Source: Erwinia persicina
Lineage (GTDB): Bacteria; Pseudomonadota; Gammaproteobacteria; Enterobacterales; Enterobacteriaceae
Assembly (NCBI RefSeq): GCF_014838825.1
Contig: NZ_JACYMO010000005.1
Coordinates: 186,001 to 250,000, forward strand
Direction: 5' to 3'
DNA: 64,000 nt
Under the pieces are notes generated by a model. That model was given only the letters and a program-made list of their open reading frames with translations. It made no database searches and was not told the DNA's origin. Positions within the stretch are counted from its first letter, which is position 1. Each line of letters begins with the position of its first letter. This document shows, one piece after another, positions 27,031-36,610 of this stretch. Made by a program: the position numbers and the translations under genes.

Positions 27031-28193
27031 AACCAAAAAAACGGAATTTGACTCAGCCAGTCCCTGCGGAAAACCTGCGCGACACCTACCTTATCCTGCC
27101 TTTCCAGGGCATCTGGACCTGGCTGACGGGTAAGGAGCTGGAGGGACGCCAGCCGCTGTGGCACTCCCATTCGCTGGAAATGGTCTGCTGGTCGCTGGCC
27201 TGGGTACTCGTCGGCTGTTTAATGACATCACTGGCCTGGTTTGGCAGCATGTCGCTGCCGCTCAGGCTGGCTCTTTATCTGACTGGAGTCTTATTTGCTG
27301 CTTCCGGGGCCCGGTATGTGGTGGCCACCATTATCCATCATGGTGTACATGGGCATCTGTTTAAAAGCCAGCGTGCGAATAAGATCCTCTGCGAAATCTT
27401 ATCAACGATCTTCATCGTTCAGCCCTACGAATCTTACCGTCAGTTTCATGTTTATGAACATCACGGATCCGCCTTCTCGACATTTGAGGATCGCGACCTG
27501 GCAGCGATTTATCAGCTGGGGTTTAAACCGGGAAAAACCGTCAGACAGCTCTATCTTAATCTGTTACTCACGCTGTTCAGTCCGGTATTTCACCTGAAGT
27601 TTCTGTTGGGCAGGATGAAGTCCAACCTGATTGATCTGCCACTCTGGCGGCAGGCAATGTCACTGTGCTGGTGGGGCGTGCTCGTCTGTCTGGCGGTGAA
27701 ATTGGGGGCCGCGTTCTTTCTGCTGAACGTATTGATTCCCTTTGTCGTGGTTTATCAGATGGCCTCATTACTGCACCTTCTGACCGAGCATACCTGGTGC
27801 TTACGCCAGCAGGGTGAAAGCGTACGTGACAGTCACATTAAAAATTGTCTGGGACGATTTTGCGGCAGCGCCTGCCCGCCAGAACTCTCCCTGCGCTGTA
27901 GCGCTGAGTGGGTGCGCTGGGCGTTGATACATCTGTTTTTCCATCTGCCATGCCGGATGCTTATCGTTCAGGGTTCGCTGGTCTGTCATGACTGGCATCA
28001 CCGTTTCGGCAGCGTACGCCAGTGGTATGACTACGCCCGACTACGAGAGAAACACCGGCTTAAGCTGGAGGCTGAGGGTAAAAATGACTATATCGACATC
28101 TGGGGCATTCAGCATGCGCTGCGTTATGTATTTAGCCAGCTGAGCGCCATGGACGCGGTTAAAACCGAAAATCTGGCGTACCGGCTTAATTAA
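27027..28193 (+). CDS. membrane fatty-acid-desaturase-like di-iron enzyme
   Basis: A 388-residue integral membrane protein with about four to six hydrophobic segments and the histidine clusters of the desaturase superfamily: H104-HGVH-H110, H141-VYE-H145-H146, H250-LLTE-H255 and H321-DW-H324-H325. These should bind a di-iron centre that uses O2 to desaturate or hydroxylate a substrate. The start overlaps azlD (ATGA) and the stop overlaps a 48-residue ORF. The superfamily also contains enzymes acting on amino acid derivatives, such as dihydrorhizobitoxine desaturase RtxC. Given the AzlCD neighbours, an amino-acid-derived substrate is at least as likely as a lipid. Substrate is unproven. Confidence 0.82.
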   Translation: MKPKKRNLTQPVPAENLRDTYLILPFQGIWTWLTGKELEGRQPLWHSHSLEMVCWSLAWVLVGCLMTSLAWFGSMSLPLRLALYLTGVLFAASGARYVVATIIHHGVHGHLFKSQRANKILCEILSTIFIVQPYESYRQFHVYEHHGSAFSTFEDRDLAAIYQLGFKPGKTVRQLYLNLLLTLFSPVFHLKFLLGRMKSNLIDLPLWRQAMSLCWWGVLVCLAVKLGAAFFLLNVLIPFVVVYQMASLLHLLTEHTWCLRQQGESVRDSHIKNCLGRFCGSACPPELSLRCSAEWVRWALIHLFFHLPCRMLIVQGSLVCHDWHHRFGSVRQWYDYARLREKHRLKLEAEGKNDYIDIWGIQHALRYVFSQLSAMDAVKTENLAYRLN

Positions 28194-28339
28194 TGAATAC
28201 ACAACGCTTGCACTACCCACTCTGGGCAGAAATGGCCGCGGAGGATCTTCGTCGATTTGCTGAACTGCACCCGCCACAGGCGTCAGCAGATAAAGAGTTT
28301 GTGTCTGAAAAACAGGCGGAAACGCCTGACCGGGAATAA
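28193..28339 (+). CDS. 48-residue hypothetical protein coupled to desaturase
   Basis: A small ORF whose ATG overlaps the desaturase stop codon by one base, continuing the stop-start overlap pattern of the operon. It begins MNTQRLHYPLWAEMAAEDLR and has a charged C-terminus rich in Glu, Lys and Asp. There is no signal peptide or membrane segment. A terminator follows 33 bp after its stop, so it is the last gene of the transcript. I do not recognise it. It could be an accessory or regulatory subunit of the desaturase, or less likely a peptide substrate. The coupling and position are the main evidence that it is translated. Confidence 0.6.
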   Translation: MNTQRLHYPLWAEMAAEDLRRFAELHPPQASADKEFVSEKQAETPDRE

Positions 28340-28371
28340 ACCCTCGTATTTCCCTGGTGTTGATGTGCTTT

Positions 28372-28396
28372 GGGCCCTTTCAGGGCCCTTTTTTAT
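28372..28396 (+). terminator. terminator of azl-desaturase operon
   Basis: GGGCCC-TTTCA-GGGCCC hairpin followed by a T-run. It lies between the 48-residue ORF and the convergent panM stop. Confidence 0.9.
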
Positions 28397-28779
28397 TTTC
28401 GCCATTCGCCTTTCTGCCGGGTGAATCCTGCCGATTGCATAAATGCAGCGATTACTTCCGGTTGCGCACTGCCGTCATTATCCATCGACCACTGTGTGAC
28501 CTCCGGGTTTTGTGCCAGCGTTTCTTCCAGCAGATACAGGCCCACCCCGCGCCTGCGGGTCACCTCGCGGACTTCCAGCTGTGACAACCGTCCCTTCTGA
28601 GCGGTGATCCCGACCTGGACCGCCGCCAGCAGCCGGTCGTTAAAGCGCGCCGCGTACAGCCGGTGCTGCGCATCCAGCTGCGCGGCAAGAGCCTCAACAT
28701 CAGCCTGCGGCCAGATTTTTTTTATATCGCTGCGATCCTGCTGTGACAACTGTTGCAGGCGGATGATAGTCAGTTTCAT
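28393..28779 (-). CDS. panM: PanD regulator PanM (PanZ)
   Basis: A 128-residue GNAT-fold protein that binds aspartate decarboxylase PanD with acetyl-CoA. It promotes PanD self-cleavage and feedback-inhibits beta-alanine and pantothenate synthesis. MKLTIIRLQQLSQQD, HRLYAARFNDRLLAAVQV and the acetyl-CoA loop VREVTRRRGVGLYLLEE match E. coli PanM, which is 127 residues. The open frame runs upstream to 28965, but ATG 28779 gives the family N-terminus. In E. coli it sits between livJ and livK; here livK is on one side and the azl cassette occupies the livJ side. Confidence 0.95.
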   Translation of the reverse strand: MKLTIIRLQQLSQQDRSDIKKIWPQADVEALAAQLDAQHRLYAARFNDRLLAAVQVGITAQKGRLSQLEVREVTRRRGVGLYLLEETLAQNPEVTQWSMDNDGSAQPEVIAAFMQSAGFTRQKGEWRK

Positions 28780-29168
28780 CGGAATAACCCGGTCATGAGA
28801 AAGGCATATTGTAGCGAAGTTGACCATACTATGACGTGTTAGTTTTCCTGTGAAAAAACGAGGCGATGTGTGGGGGGAGTGAACGGTATGCCGAGTAATC
28901 CATAGTCGATGTATCATTAATCCAGCACAAACTCCTGGAAATCTGGCTATTTTGGCACCGTTCATGTTAGTTGTTTGTCCTGTCTGCCCCGCTATTTACT
29001 GAATATGTCAGTTGATTTACAGCAGAATATTCCTGTTTAATAACCTGAAATTTAAAGCCTTATTCAAAAAAAATGCCGGTAATCATTCTAACTCGTTCTT
29101 AGTTAAGCGTTTATCGCTGATTCCACGGCAAATAATAAGTAGCAACCACAACAGATGGGGTAGTTCGG
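28780..29168 (+). promoter_or_regulatory. panM/livK intergenic region
   Basis: 389 bp with no gene that I can support. A possible livK promoter is TTGATT (29012-29017) and TTTAAT (29036-29041), 18 bp apart. The stretch to the start codon is AT-rich, as expected for an Lrp/leucine-regulated gene, but no Lrp site was assigned. Confidence 0.4.
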
Positions 29169-30284
29169 ATGAAAATGAGTAAAGGAAGTGCGTTTCTGGC
29201 GGGCTGCGTAGCCCTGGCGATGAGCCACGCAGCAATGGCGAAAGATATCAAGGTAGCCATTGTTGGTGCCATGTCGGGCCCGGTGGCGCAGTATGGCGAC
29301 ATGCAGTGGACCGGCGCGCAGCAGGCGATTGCTGATATCAATGCTAAAGGCGGCGTCAACGGCGACAAACTGGTCGCGGTGAAATATGACGATGTCTGCG
29401 ATCCGAAACAGGCCGTCGCCGTTGCCAACAAAGTGATTAATGACGGCATCCGTTATGTCATCGGCCACCTGTGCTCCTCTTCAACCCAGCCCGCTTCAGA
29501 TATCTATGAAGATGAAGGCGTGCTGATGATCACCCCGGCCGCTACCGCACCCGATCTGACGTCTCGCGGCTACAAGCTGATTATGCGCACCACCGGCCTG
29601 GACTCTGACCAGGGCCCAACGGCGGCAAAATATATCCTTAATGAAGTGAAACCGCAGCGTATTGCCGTGGTTCATGACAAGCAGCAGTACGGCGAAGGTC
29701 TGGCACGCTCCGTTCAGGAAAGCCTGAAAAAAAGCGGCGGCAACGTTGTGCTGTTTGAAGGCGTCACCGCCGGCGATAAAGACTTCTCCACGCTGGTGGC
29801 GCGTCTGAAGAAAGATAACGTCGACTTCGTCTATTTTGGCGGGTATCACCCGGAAATGGGTCAGATCCTGCGTCAGGCGCGGGCAGCCGGTCTGAAGACC
29901 CAGTTTATGGGGCCGGAAGGCGTGGGTAACGCTTCTCTGTCTAATATCGCCGGTGCCGCCTCCGAAGGGATGCTGGTTACCCTGCCAAAACGCTATGACC
30001 AGGTTCCAGCCAACAAAGCCATCGTTGATGCGCTGAAAGCCAAAAAAGAAGATGCGACCGGCCCGTTTGTCTGGACCACCTACGCCGCCCTGCAGTCACT
30101 GGCTACCGGTATGGAGCGCAGCAAAAGTGCAGAGCCGGAAGAGATTGTGAAAAACCTGAAGGAAGGCGCAGCAGTGCCAACCGTGATGGGCGACCTGAGC
30201 TGGGATCAGAAGGGCGATCTGAAAGGCTTCGAGTTTGGCGTATTTAAATGGCACGCAGACGGTTCTTCCACTGCTGTTAAATAA
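29169..30284 (+). CDS. livK: periplasmic branched-chain amino acid binding protein
   Basis: A 371-residue type I periplasmic binding protein. The signal peptide ends AMA|KD after residue 24. The mature protein starts [13 protein letters not shown] and contains [52 protein letters not shown] and [17 protein letters not shown], all conserved in LivK/LivJ. The two Cys residues of CDPKQ and HLCSS form the family disulfide. It delivers leucine, or Leu/Ile/Val, to LivHMGF. I call it LivK by position upstream of livH; it could serve both specificities because no livJ is present in this window. Confidence 0.93.
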   Translation: MKMSKGSAFLAGCVALAMSHAAMAKDIKVAIVGAMSGPVAQYGDMQWTGAQQAIADINAKGGVNGDKLVAVKYDDVCDPKQAVAVANKVINDGIRYVIGHLCSSSTQPASDIYEDEGVLMITPAATAPDLTSRGYKLIMRTTGLDSDQGPTAAKYILNEVKPQRIAVVHDKQQYGEGLARSVQESLKKSGGNVVLFEGVTAGDKDFSTLVARLKKDNVDFVYFGGYHPEMGQILRQARAAGLKTQFMGPEGVGNASLSNIAGAASEGMLVTLPKRYDQVPANKAIVDALKAKKEDATGPFVWTTYAALQSLATGMERSKSAEPEEIVKNLKEGAAVPTVMGDLSWDQKGDLKGFEFGVFKWHADGSSTAVK

Positions 30285-30315
30285 ACCAGGCGAGTTTTGG
30301 ACATTAACGCCTGGT
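30285..30315 (+). terminator. hairpin between livK and livH
   Basis: ACCAGGCG and CGCCTGGT pair one base after the livK stop. No strong T-run follows. Such stems usually protect the upstream binding-protein mRNA and lower expression of the membrane genes. Confidence 0.65.
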
Positions 30316-30371
30316 GATCTTTGCCAGGCGTTGATGTTTTCAGTGTGGGTGTATTCGTAAGGTATTCAGGT

Positions 30372-31298
30372 ATGTCCGAGCAGTTTCTCTATTTTCTGCA
30401 GCAAATGTTCAACGGTGTGACGTTGGGCAGCACCTATGCGCTGATCGCCATTGGTTACACCATGGTCTACGGCATTATCGGTATGATTAACTTCGCCCAC
30501 GGCGAAGTGTATATGATCGGCAGCTATGTCTCGTTTATCGTGATTGCTGCGCTGATGATGATGGGGATTGATGCCAGCTGGCTGTTGATCGGCAGCGGCT
30601 TTGTGGTCGCTGTGGTAATCGCTTCCTGCTACGGCTGGAGCATTGAGCGCGTGGCCTACAGGCCGGTACGCTCTTCCAAACGTCTGATTGCCCTGATCTC
30701 CGCGATCGGGATGTCAATTTTCCTGCAAAACTACGTCAGCCTGACCCAGGGCTCGCGCGACCTTGCGCTGCCAAGCCTGGTGACCGGGCAGTGGACGCTG
30801 GGTGAAAGCAATGGCTTCGCCGCCACCATTTCCACCATGCAGATGGTGATCTGGGGCGTGACCTTCCTTGCCATGCTGGCGCTGACGATATTCATCCGCT
30901 ATTCACGTATGGGCCGTGCCTGTCGTGCCTGTGCGGAAGATTTAAAGATGGCCAGCCTGTTGGGCATTAACACTGACCGGGTGATCTCCCTGACCTTTGT
31001 AATCGGTGCGGTGATGGCGGCGGTGGCCGGTGTGCTGCTCGGCCAGTTCTACGGCGTGATCAGCCCTTATATTGGCTTTATGGCCGGAATGAAAGCCTTT
31101 ACCGCCGCGGTGCTGGGGGGGATTGGCAGTATTCCAGGCGCGATGATCGGCGGTTTGATTCTCGGGATTGCCGAGGCCCTGACCTCTGCCTATCTCAGCA
31201 CGGAATACAAAGATGTGGTGTCATTTGCCCTGCTGATTGTGGTGCTGCTGGTGATGCCTACCGGTATTCTCGGTCGCCCGGAGGTTGAGAAAGTATGA
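30372..31298 (+). CDS. livH: branched-chain amino acid ABC permease LivH
   Basis: A 308-residue permease with about eight membrane segments, the same length as E. coli Liv[28 protein letters not shown] (recognisable as the family N-terminal block), [22 protein letters not shown] (the cytoplasmic loop that contacts the ATPases) and [16 protein letters not shown] are diagnostic. The ORF is open from 30321, but ATG 30372 gives the family start MSEQFLYF. It forms the membrane channel with LivM. Confidence 0.96.
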   Translation: MSEQFLYFLQQMFNGVTLGSTYALIAIGYTMVYGIIGMINFAHGEVYMIGSYVSFIVIAALMMMGIDASWLLIGSGFVVAVVIASCYGWSIERVAYRPVRSSKRLIALISAIGMSIFLQNYVSLTQGSRDLALPSLVTGQWTLGESNGFAATISTMQMVIWGVTFLAMLALTIFIRYSRMGRACRACAEDLKMASLLGINTDRVISLTFVIGAVMAAVAGVLLGQFYGVISPYIGFMAGMKAFTAAVLGGIGSIPGAMIGGLILGIAEALTSAYLSTEYKDVVSFALLIVVLLVMPTGILGRPEVEKV

Positions 31299-32569
31299 AA
31301 AAGCTCAACCTGCTGAATGCGGTGATCTCGTCGCTGATGCTGCTGATCCTGGCCGCATTCTTTATGGGGATGCGTCTGGATCTTGACGGCACAAAACTGG
31401 TGGTGAATAACGCCGGTGAGGTGCGCTGGAACTGGATTGCACTGGGATGCGGCGTGGTATTTCTGTTCCAGCTGCTGCGCCCGCTGGTGCAGAGCAGCCT
31501 GAAAAAAGTCTCCGGCCCGTCGCTGGTTCTGCCCGGGATTGACGGCTCGACACCGAAACAGAAACTGTTCCTGCTGGCGCTGATTGTGGCGGCGGCGGTT
31601 TGGCCGTTTCTGGTATCCCGTGGCACGGTGGATATCGCCACCCTGACCTTGATCTACGTGATGCTGGGCCTGGGCCTGAACGTGGTGGTCGGCCTGTCCG
31701 GCCTGCTGGTACTCGGCTACGGCGGTTTTTATGCCATCGGCGCTTACACCTTTGCCCTGCTGAATCACTACTACGGCCTCGGTTTCTGGCAGAGCCTGCC
31801 GCTGGCCGGCATGGTGGCGGCCGCGTTTGGTCTGCTGCTGGGTTTCCCGGTGCTGCGTCTGCGCGGTGACTACCTGGCGATTGTGACCCTCGGCTTCGGT
31901 GAGATCGTGCGTATCCTGCTGCTTAATAACACCGAGATCACCGGTGGGCCAAACGGTATCAGCCAGATCCCGAAACCTTCACTCTTTGGTCTGGAATTTA
32001 ACCGCAGCGCACGCGATGGCGGCTGGGATACCTTCCATAACTTCTTTGGACTCAAGTACGATCCCAGCGACCGTATTATCTTCCTGTATCTGGTGGCGCT
32101 GCTGCTGGTGGTGATCACGCTGTTTGTGATTAACCGGCTGTTGCGGATGCCGCTGGGCCGTGCGTGGGAAGCGCTGCGTGAGGATGAGATTGCCTGCCGT
32201 TCGCTGGGACTCAGCCCGACGCGCATCAAGCTGACGGCGTTTACCATCAGTGCCGCCTTCGCCGGTTTCGCCGGTTGCCTGTTCGCTGCACGCCAGGGCT
32301 TTGTCAGCCCGGAATCCTTCACCTTTGCCGAATCAGCCTTTGTGCTGGCGATCGTCGTGCTGGGCGGGATGGGATCGCAGTTCGCGGTTATCCTCGCGGC
32401 TATCCTGCTGGTGGTGTCGCGCGAGCTGATGCGCGATCTTAACGAATACAGCATGCTGGTGCTCGGCGGTCTGATGGTGTTGATGATGATCTGGCGTCCG
32501 CAGGGTCTGCTGCCGATGAAACGCCCGCATCTGAAGTTAAAAAGTGCGGAAAAAGGAGAGCAGGCATGA
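31295..32569 (+). CDS. livM: branched-chain amino acid ABC permease LivM
   Basis: A 424-residue permease partner of LivH with nine or ten membrane segments. The conserved part begins near [32 protein letters not shown] (residues about 117-147), preceded by an extended hydrophobic N-terminal region typical of enterobacterial Liv[23 protein letters not shown] is the coupling loop and [13 protein letters not shown] the C-terminal motif. The start overlaps the livH stop (ATGA), and its stop overlaps the livG start. Confidence 0.96.
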   Translation: MKKLNLLNAVISSLMLLILAAFFMGMRLDLDGTKLVVNNAGEVRWNWIALGCGVVFLFQLLRPLVQSSLKKVSGPSLVLPGIDGSTPKQKLFLLALIVAAAVWPFLVSRGTVDIATLTLIYVMLGLGLNVVVGLSGLLVLGYGGFYAIGAYTFALLNHYYGLGFWQSLPLAGMVAAAFGLLLGFPVLRLRGDYLAIVTLGFGEIVRILLLNNTEITGGPNGISQIPKPSLFGLEFNRSARDGGWDTFHNFFGLKYDPSDRIIFLYLVALLLVVITLFVINRLLRMPLGRAWEALREDEIACRSLGLSPTRIKLTAFTISAAFAGFAGCLFAARQGFVSPESFTFAESAFVLAIVVLGGMGSQFAVILAAILLVVSRELMRDLNEYSMLVLGGLMVLMMIWRPQGLLPMKRPHLKLKSAEKGEQA

Positions 32570-33333
32570 CTCAGCCTCTGTTAGCCGTCAATGGCCTGAT
32601 GATGCGTTTTGGCGGCCTGCTGGCCGTCAACAACGTGGAACTGGAACTGCGCCCGCAGGAAATTGTTTCGCTTATCGGCCCCAACGGGGCCGGAAAGACC
32701 ACGGTGTTTAATTGCCTGACGGGGTTCTATCGCCCGACTGGCGGCTCCATTCAGCTGGGTGATAAGCAGCTGGCGGGGCTGCCGGGCCAGAAAATTGCCC
32801 GCATGGGCATTGTGCGAACCTTTCAGCACGTGCGCCTGTTCCGTGAAATGACGGTCATTGAAAATCTGCTGGTCGCCCAGCATCAGCACCTGAAAAGCGG
32901 CGTGTTTTCTGGCCTGTTAAAAACCCCGGCCTTCCGTAAGGCAGAAAGCGAAGCGCTGGACAGGGCCGCCACCTGGTTGGATCGCGTTGGACTGCTGGCG
33001 CTGGCCAACCGTCAGGCCGGAAACCTCGCCTACGGTCAGCAACGCCGCCTGGAGATCGCCCGCTGTATGGTGACGCGGCCGGAGATCCTGATGCTGGATG
33101 AACCGGCGGCGGGCCTGAACCCGAAAGAAACGCACGAGCTGGATGAACTGATTGCCGAACTGCGCAACCAGCACAACGTCTCGGTCCTGCTGATTGAACA
33201 TGATATGAAACTGGTCATGGGTATTTCCGATCGTATTTACGTGGTTAACCAGGGAACGCCGCTGGCTAACGGCACGCCGGACGAGATCCGTAACAACCCG
33301 GACGTGATCCGCGCTTACCTGGGAGAAGCATAA
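32566..33333 (+). CDS. livG: branched-chain amino acid ABC ATPase LivG
   Basis: A 255-residue ABC ATPase: Walker [11 protein letters not shown]-loop [10 protein letters not shown], signature [13 protein letters not shown] (the non-canonical AYGQQ form normal for LivG), Walker [14 protein letters not shown] and His switch IEHDM. It energises LivHM together with LivF. Start ATG 32566 overlaps the livM stop. Confidence 0.97.
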   Translation: MTQPLLAVNGLMMRFGGLLAVNNVELELRPQEIVSLIGPNGAGKTTVFNCLTGFYRPTGGSIQLGDKQLAGLPGQKIARMGIVRTFQHVRLFREMTVIENLLVAQHQHLKSGVFSGLLKTPAFRKAESEALDRAATWLDRVGLLALANRQAGNLAYGQQRRLEIARCMVTRPEILMLDEPAAGLNPKETHELDELIAELRNQHNVSVLLIEHDMKLVMGISDRIYVVNQGTPLANGTPDEIRNNPDVIRAYLGEA

Positions 33334-33334
33334 T

Positions 33335-34048
33335 ATGAGTCAGGCAATGCTTTCCCTGAATAATATCAGCACGCACTACGGCAAAATCCAGGCGCTGCAC
33401 AACGTCAGTCTGCATATCAATCAGGGGGAAATTGTGACCCTGATCGGGGCAAACGGCGCGGGTAAAACCACCATTCTCGGCACCCTGTGCGGAGAGCCGC
33501 GCGCCACGGAGGGATCGATTACCTTCGACGGTAAAGACATCACCGACTGGCAGACGGCACGCATTATGCGCGAGGCGATAGCGATTGTGCCGGAAGGCCG
33601 CCGCGTCTTCTCACGTATGACGGTGGATGAGAACCTGGCGATGGGCGGCTTCTTTGCCGAACGCCAGCAGTACCAGCAGCGTATCAAACGTGTCTACGAG
33701 CTGTTCCCGCGCCTCTATGAGCGCCGGGTGCAGCGTGCAGGCACGATGTCGGGCGGTGAGCAGCAGATGCTGGCCATTGGTCGTGCGCTGATGAGCCAGC
33801 CGCGCCTGCTGCTGCTGGACGAGCCGTCGCTGGGGCTGGCACCGATCATTATCCAGCAGATCTTCGACACCATTGAGCAGCTGCGTCAGGAAGGCATGAC
33901 GATTTTCCTCGTCGAGCAGAATGCCAACCAGGCGCTGAAGCTGGCCGACCGGGGCTACGTGCTCGAAAACGGTCATGTGGTGCTGGAGGATACCGGTGCC
34001 GCGCTGTTAGCCAATGAAGCGGTACGCAGCGCGTATTTAGGCGGTTAA
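33335..34048 (+). CDS. livF: branched-chain amino acid ABC ATPase LivF
   Basis: A 237-residue ABC ATPase with Walker A GANGAGKTT, the LivF block IVPEGRRVFSRMTVDENLAMGGF, signature MSGGEQQML, Walker B LLLLDEPSLGLAP and switch VEQNANQAL. It is one base after the livG stop and is the last liv gene. A GC-rich hairpin (GGGCGGCCC with GGGCCGCCC, about 34055-34082) follows without a good T-run. Confidence 0.97.
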   Translation: MSQAMLSLNNISTHYGKIQALHNVSLHINQGEIVTLIGANGAGKTTILGTLCGEPRATEGSITFDGKDITDWQTARIMREAIAIVPEGRRVFSRMTVDENLAMGGFFAERQQYQQRIKRVYELFPRLYERRVQRAGTMSGGEQQMLAIGRALMSQPRLLLLDEPSLGLAPIIIQQIFDTIEQLRQEGMTIFLVEQNANQALKLADRGYVLENGHVVLEDTGAALLANEAVRSAYLGG

Positions 34049-34198
34049 TCGTGTGGGCGGCCCGCAAAAGAGGGGCCGCCCCTGCAACAACCTGACCCGG
34101 GCCGTCCCGTTTTTTGGCTGGCCCTTCACTCTGGTTATTTTTTAGCCACACCTGTATCAACGCCTGCCACGAACTCACCTCCCTCCGCCGTCACCTTG

Positions 34199-34238
34199 CT
34201 GTCACCCTTCTGTCATAAACCCGTTATTTTTCTGTCAT
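34199..34238 (+). promoter_or_regulatory. tandem Pho boxes before ugpB
   Basis: Four 7-bp units with exact 11-bp spacing: CTGTCAC (34199), CTGTCAT (34210), CCGTTAT (34221) and CTGTCAT (34232). This is two consecutive PhoB boxes, the arrangement at E. coli ugpB. A CATGTT-like -10 follows at about 34249. The operon is therefore expected to be phosphate-starvation inducible. Confidence 0.92.
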
Positions 34239-34315
34239 TTTCGCGTGTCATGTTACCTCCCGAATAACAGAATGCGCGATATCGCGCTTTACAATACCGG
34301 GTACAGGAAACCGAC

Positions 34316-35632
34316 ATGTCATCATTCGCATTTCGTCACACCGCAATTAGCGTGGTACTGGGTCTGACCTTCAGCGCCAGCGCACTGGCCGCCACTGAGA
34401 TCCCGTTCTGGCACTCAATGGAAGGCGCGCTGGGCGAGGAAGTTAACTCGCTGGCCACCCGCTTTAATGCTGAAAACCCTGACTATAAAATCGTCCCGAC
34501 CTATAAAGGTAACTACGAGCAGAGCATGTCTGCCGGTATTGCGGCGATCCGCTCGGGTAAAGCACCCGCGATTTTACAGGTGTACGAAGTGGGTACGGCG
34601 ACCATGATGTCCTCGAAGGCGATTGTCCCGGTCAACGAAGTGTTTAAAAACGCGGGGATCCCGATGGATCCTAAGCAGTTTGTTCCGGCAGTGGCAGGCT
34701 ACTACAGTGACGCCAACGGTCAGCTAATCTCCCAGCCGTTCAACAGCTCCACCCCGGTACTGTACTACAACAAAGACGCCTTCAAAAAAGCCGGTCTTGA
34801 CCCTGAGCAGCCGCCAAAAACCTGGCAGGATCTGGCGAAATACTCTGCAGCCCTGCGTAAAGCAGGCATGACCTGTGGTTACGCCAGCGGCTGGCAGGGC
34901 TGGATCCAGATTGAAAACTTCAGCGCCTGGCACGGTCTGCCGGTCGCCACGAAAAACAATGGCTTCGACGGCACTGATGCGGTGCTGGAATTCAATAAGC
35001 CGGTGCAGGTGCGCCATATTGCCCTGCTGGAAGAGATGAATAAGAAGGGTGATTTCACCTACTTTGGTCGTAAAGACGAGTCCACCGCCAAGTTTTATAA
35101 CGGCGACTGCGGCATCACCACCGCGTCTTCCGGCTCACTGGCCGATATTCGCAGCCATGCCAAATTTAACTACGGTGTTGGTATGATGCCGTACGATCCC
35201 ACCGTGCCGAATGCCCCTCAGAACGCCATTATCGGCGGTGCCAGCCTGTGGGTCATGAAGAACAAAGATGCCGACACTTATAAAGGCGTGGCTAAATTCA
35301 TGCAGTTCCTGGCCAAACCAGAAATTGCCGCGGAATGGCACCAGAAAACCGGCTATCTGCCGATTACCACCGCCGCGTATGAGCTGACCAAACAGCAGGG
35401 CTTCTACGACAAGAACCCCGGCGCTGACATTGCCACCCGTCAGATGCTGAATAAAGATCCACTGCCGTTCACCAAAGGGATGCGCCTGGGCAATATGCCT
35501 CAAATCCGTACCGTAGTGGATGAGGAGCTGGAAAGCGTCTGGACCGGTAAGAAAACCCCGCAGGCGGCTCTGGACAGCGCCGTTGAGCGTGGCAATCTGC
35601 TGCTGCGCCGTTTTGAACAGCAAACCCGATAG
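34316..35632 (+). CDS. ugpB: sn-glycerol-3-phosphate binding protein UgpB
   Basis: A 438-residue periplasmic solute-binding protein. The signal peptide ends ALA|AT after residue 25. The mature domain begins [20 protein letters not shown] and contains [38 protein letters not shown] and [10 protein letters not shown], all typical of UgpB. It binds glycerol-3-phosphate and glycerophosphodiesters for UgpAEC. Length equals E. coli UgpB. It is the first gene of ugpBAECQ, under Pho boxes, with two hairpins after it. Confidence 0.96.
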   Translation: MSSFAFRHTAISVVLGLTFSASALAATEIPFWHSMEGALGEEVNSLATRFNAENPDYKIVPTYKGNYEQSMSAGIAAIRSGKAPAILQVYEVGTATMMSSKAIVPVNEVFKNAGIPMDPKQFVPAVAGYYSDANGQLISQPFNSSTPVLYYNKDAFKKAGLDPEQPPKTWQDLAKYSAALRKAGMTCGYASGWQGWIQIENFSAWHGLPVATKNNGFDGTDAVLEFNKPVQVRHIALLEEMNKKGDFTYFGRKDESTAKFYNGDCGITTASSGSLADIRSHAKFNYGVGMMPYDPTVPNAPQNAIIGGASLWVMKNKDADTYKGVAKFMQFLAKPEIAAEWHQKTGYLPITTAAYELTKQQGFYDKNPGADIATRQMLNKDPLPFTKGMRLGNMPQIRTVVDEELESVWTGKKTPQAALDSAVERGNLLLRRFEQQTR

Positions 35633-35639
35633 GATGTGT

Positions 35640-35692
35640 CGGGCGGGTCATTGACCCGCCCGCCAGGGCCGGCCAGAACAACGGCTGGCCCC
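35640..35692 (+). terminator. paired hairpins between ugpB and ugpA
   Basis: CGGGCGGGTC/GACCCGCCCG (10-bp perfect stem, 3-base loop) is followed by GGGCCGGC/GCTGGCCC; a short T-run comes several bases later. They probably stabilise ugpB mRNA and partly terminate, giving excess binding protein over permease. Confidence 0.65.
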
Positions 35693-35722
35693 TGCAACGT
35701 TTTTCGCACGAGATAAACCGCT

Positions 35723-36610
35723 ATGTCCCAACCCCGTCCCGTCTTTCGCGCGAAAGCGCTGCCCTACCTGCTGGTACTGCCTCAGCTGATCATCACCATC
35801 GTTTTTTTCCTCTGGCCCGCCGGGGAAGCGCTGTGGTACTCGGTACAGAATGTCGATCCGTTTGGCATTTCCAGCACCTTTGTTGGCCTGGAAAATTTTA
35901 CCCGCCTGTTCAGCGATGCTTATTACCTGGACTCGTTCTGGACCACCATCGTCTTCAGTAGCCTGGTTACCGTGATTGGGCTGGTGGTCTCCCTGCTGTT
36001 TGCCGCGATGGTCGACTATGTGCTGCGCCTCAAACGCTTTTACCAGACGCTGATGCTGCTGCCTTATGCGGTGGCTCCGGCGGTGGCGGCGGTGCTGTGG
36101 ATGTTTCTGTTCAGTCCGGGCCTCGGTTTGATCACCCATTTCCTGGGGCTGATAGGGTACAGCTGGAACCACGCGCAAAACAGCGGCCAGGCGATGTTTC
36201 TGGTGGTGCTGGCGTCCATCTGGCAACAGATGAGCTACAACTTCCTGTTCTTCTTTGCCGCTTTGCAGTCGATCCCCAAATCTCTGGTCGAAGCTGCAGC
36301 CATTGACGGGGCAGGGCCGGTGCGACGTTTCTTCAGCCTGTCGCTGCCGCTGATCGCCCCCGTCGGGTTCTTCCTGGTGGTGGTTAACCTGGTGTATGCC
36401 TTCTTTGATACCTTCCCGGTGATCGATGCTGCAACGGGCGGCGGGCCGGTGCAGGCCACCACCACGCTGATTTATAAAATTTACCGCGAAGGCTTTGCCG
36501 GTCTGGATCTCTCCTCGTCATCGGCGCAGTCCGTGGTACTGATGGTGCTGGTGATTATTCTGACGGTGATCCAGTTCCGCTATGTCGAGAAAAAGGTGCG
36601 CTACCAATGA
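35723..36610 (+). CDS. ugpA: sn-glycerol-3-phosphate ABC permease UgpA
   Basis: A 295-residue membrane permease with six transmembrane segments of the binding-protein-dependent type. The EAA loop is [25 protein letters not shown], from about residue 190, seen as [42 protein letters not shown] marks the first membrane region. Length matches E. coli (295). Its stop overlaps the ugpE start. Confidence 0.96.
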   Translation: MSQPRPVFRAKALPYLLVLPQLIITIVFFLWPAGEALWYSVQNVDPFGISSTFVGLENFTRLFSDAYYLDSFWTTIVFSSLVTVIGLVVSLLFAAMVDYVLRLKRFYQTLMLLPYAVAPAVAAVLWMFLFSPGLGLITHFLGLIGYSWNHAQNSGQAMFLVVLASIWQQMSYNFLFFFAALQSIPKSLVEAAAIDGAGPVRRFFSLSLPLIAPVGFFLVVVNLVYAFFDTFPVIDAATGGGPVQATTTLIYKIYREGFAGLDLSSSSAQSVVLMVLVIILTVIQFRYVEKKVRYQ

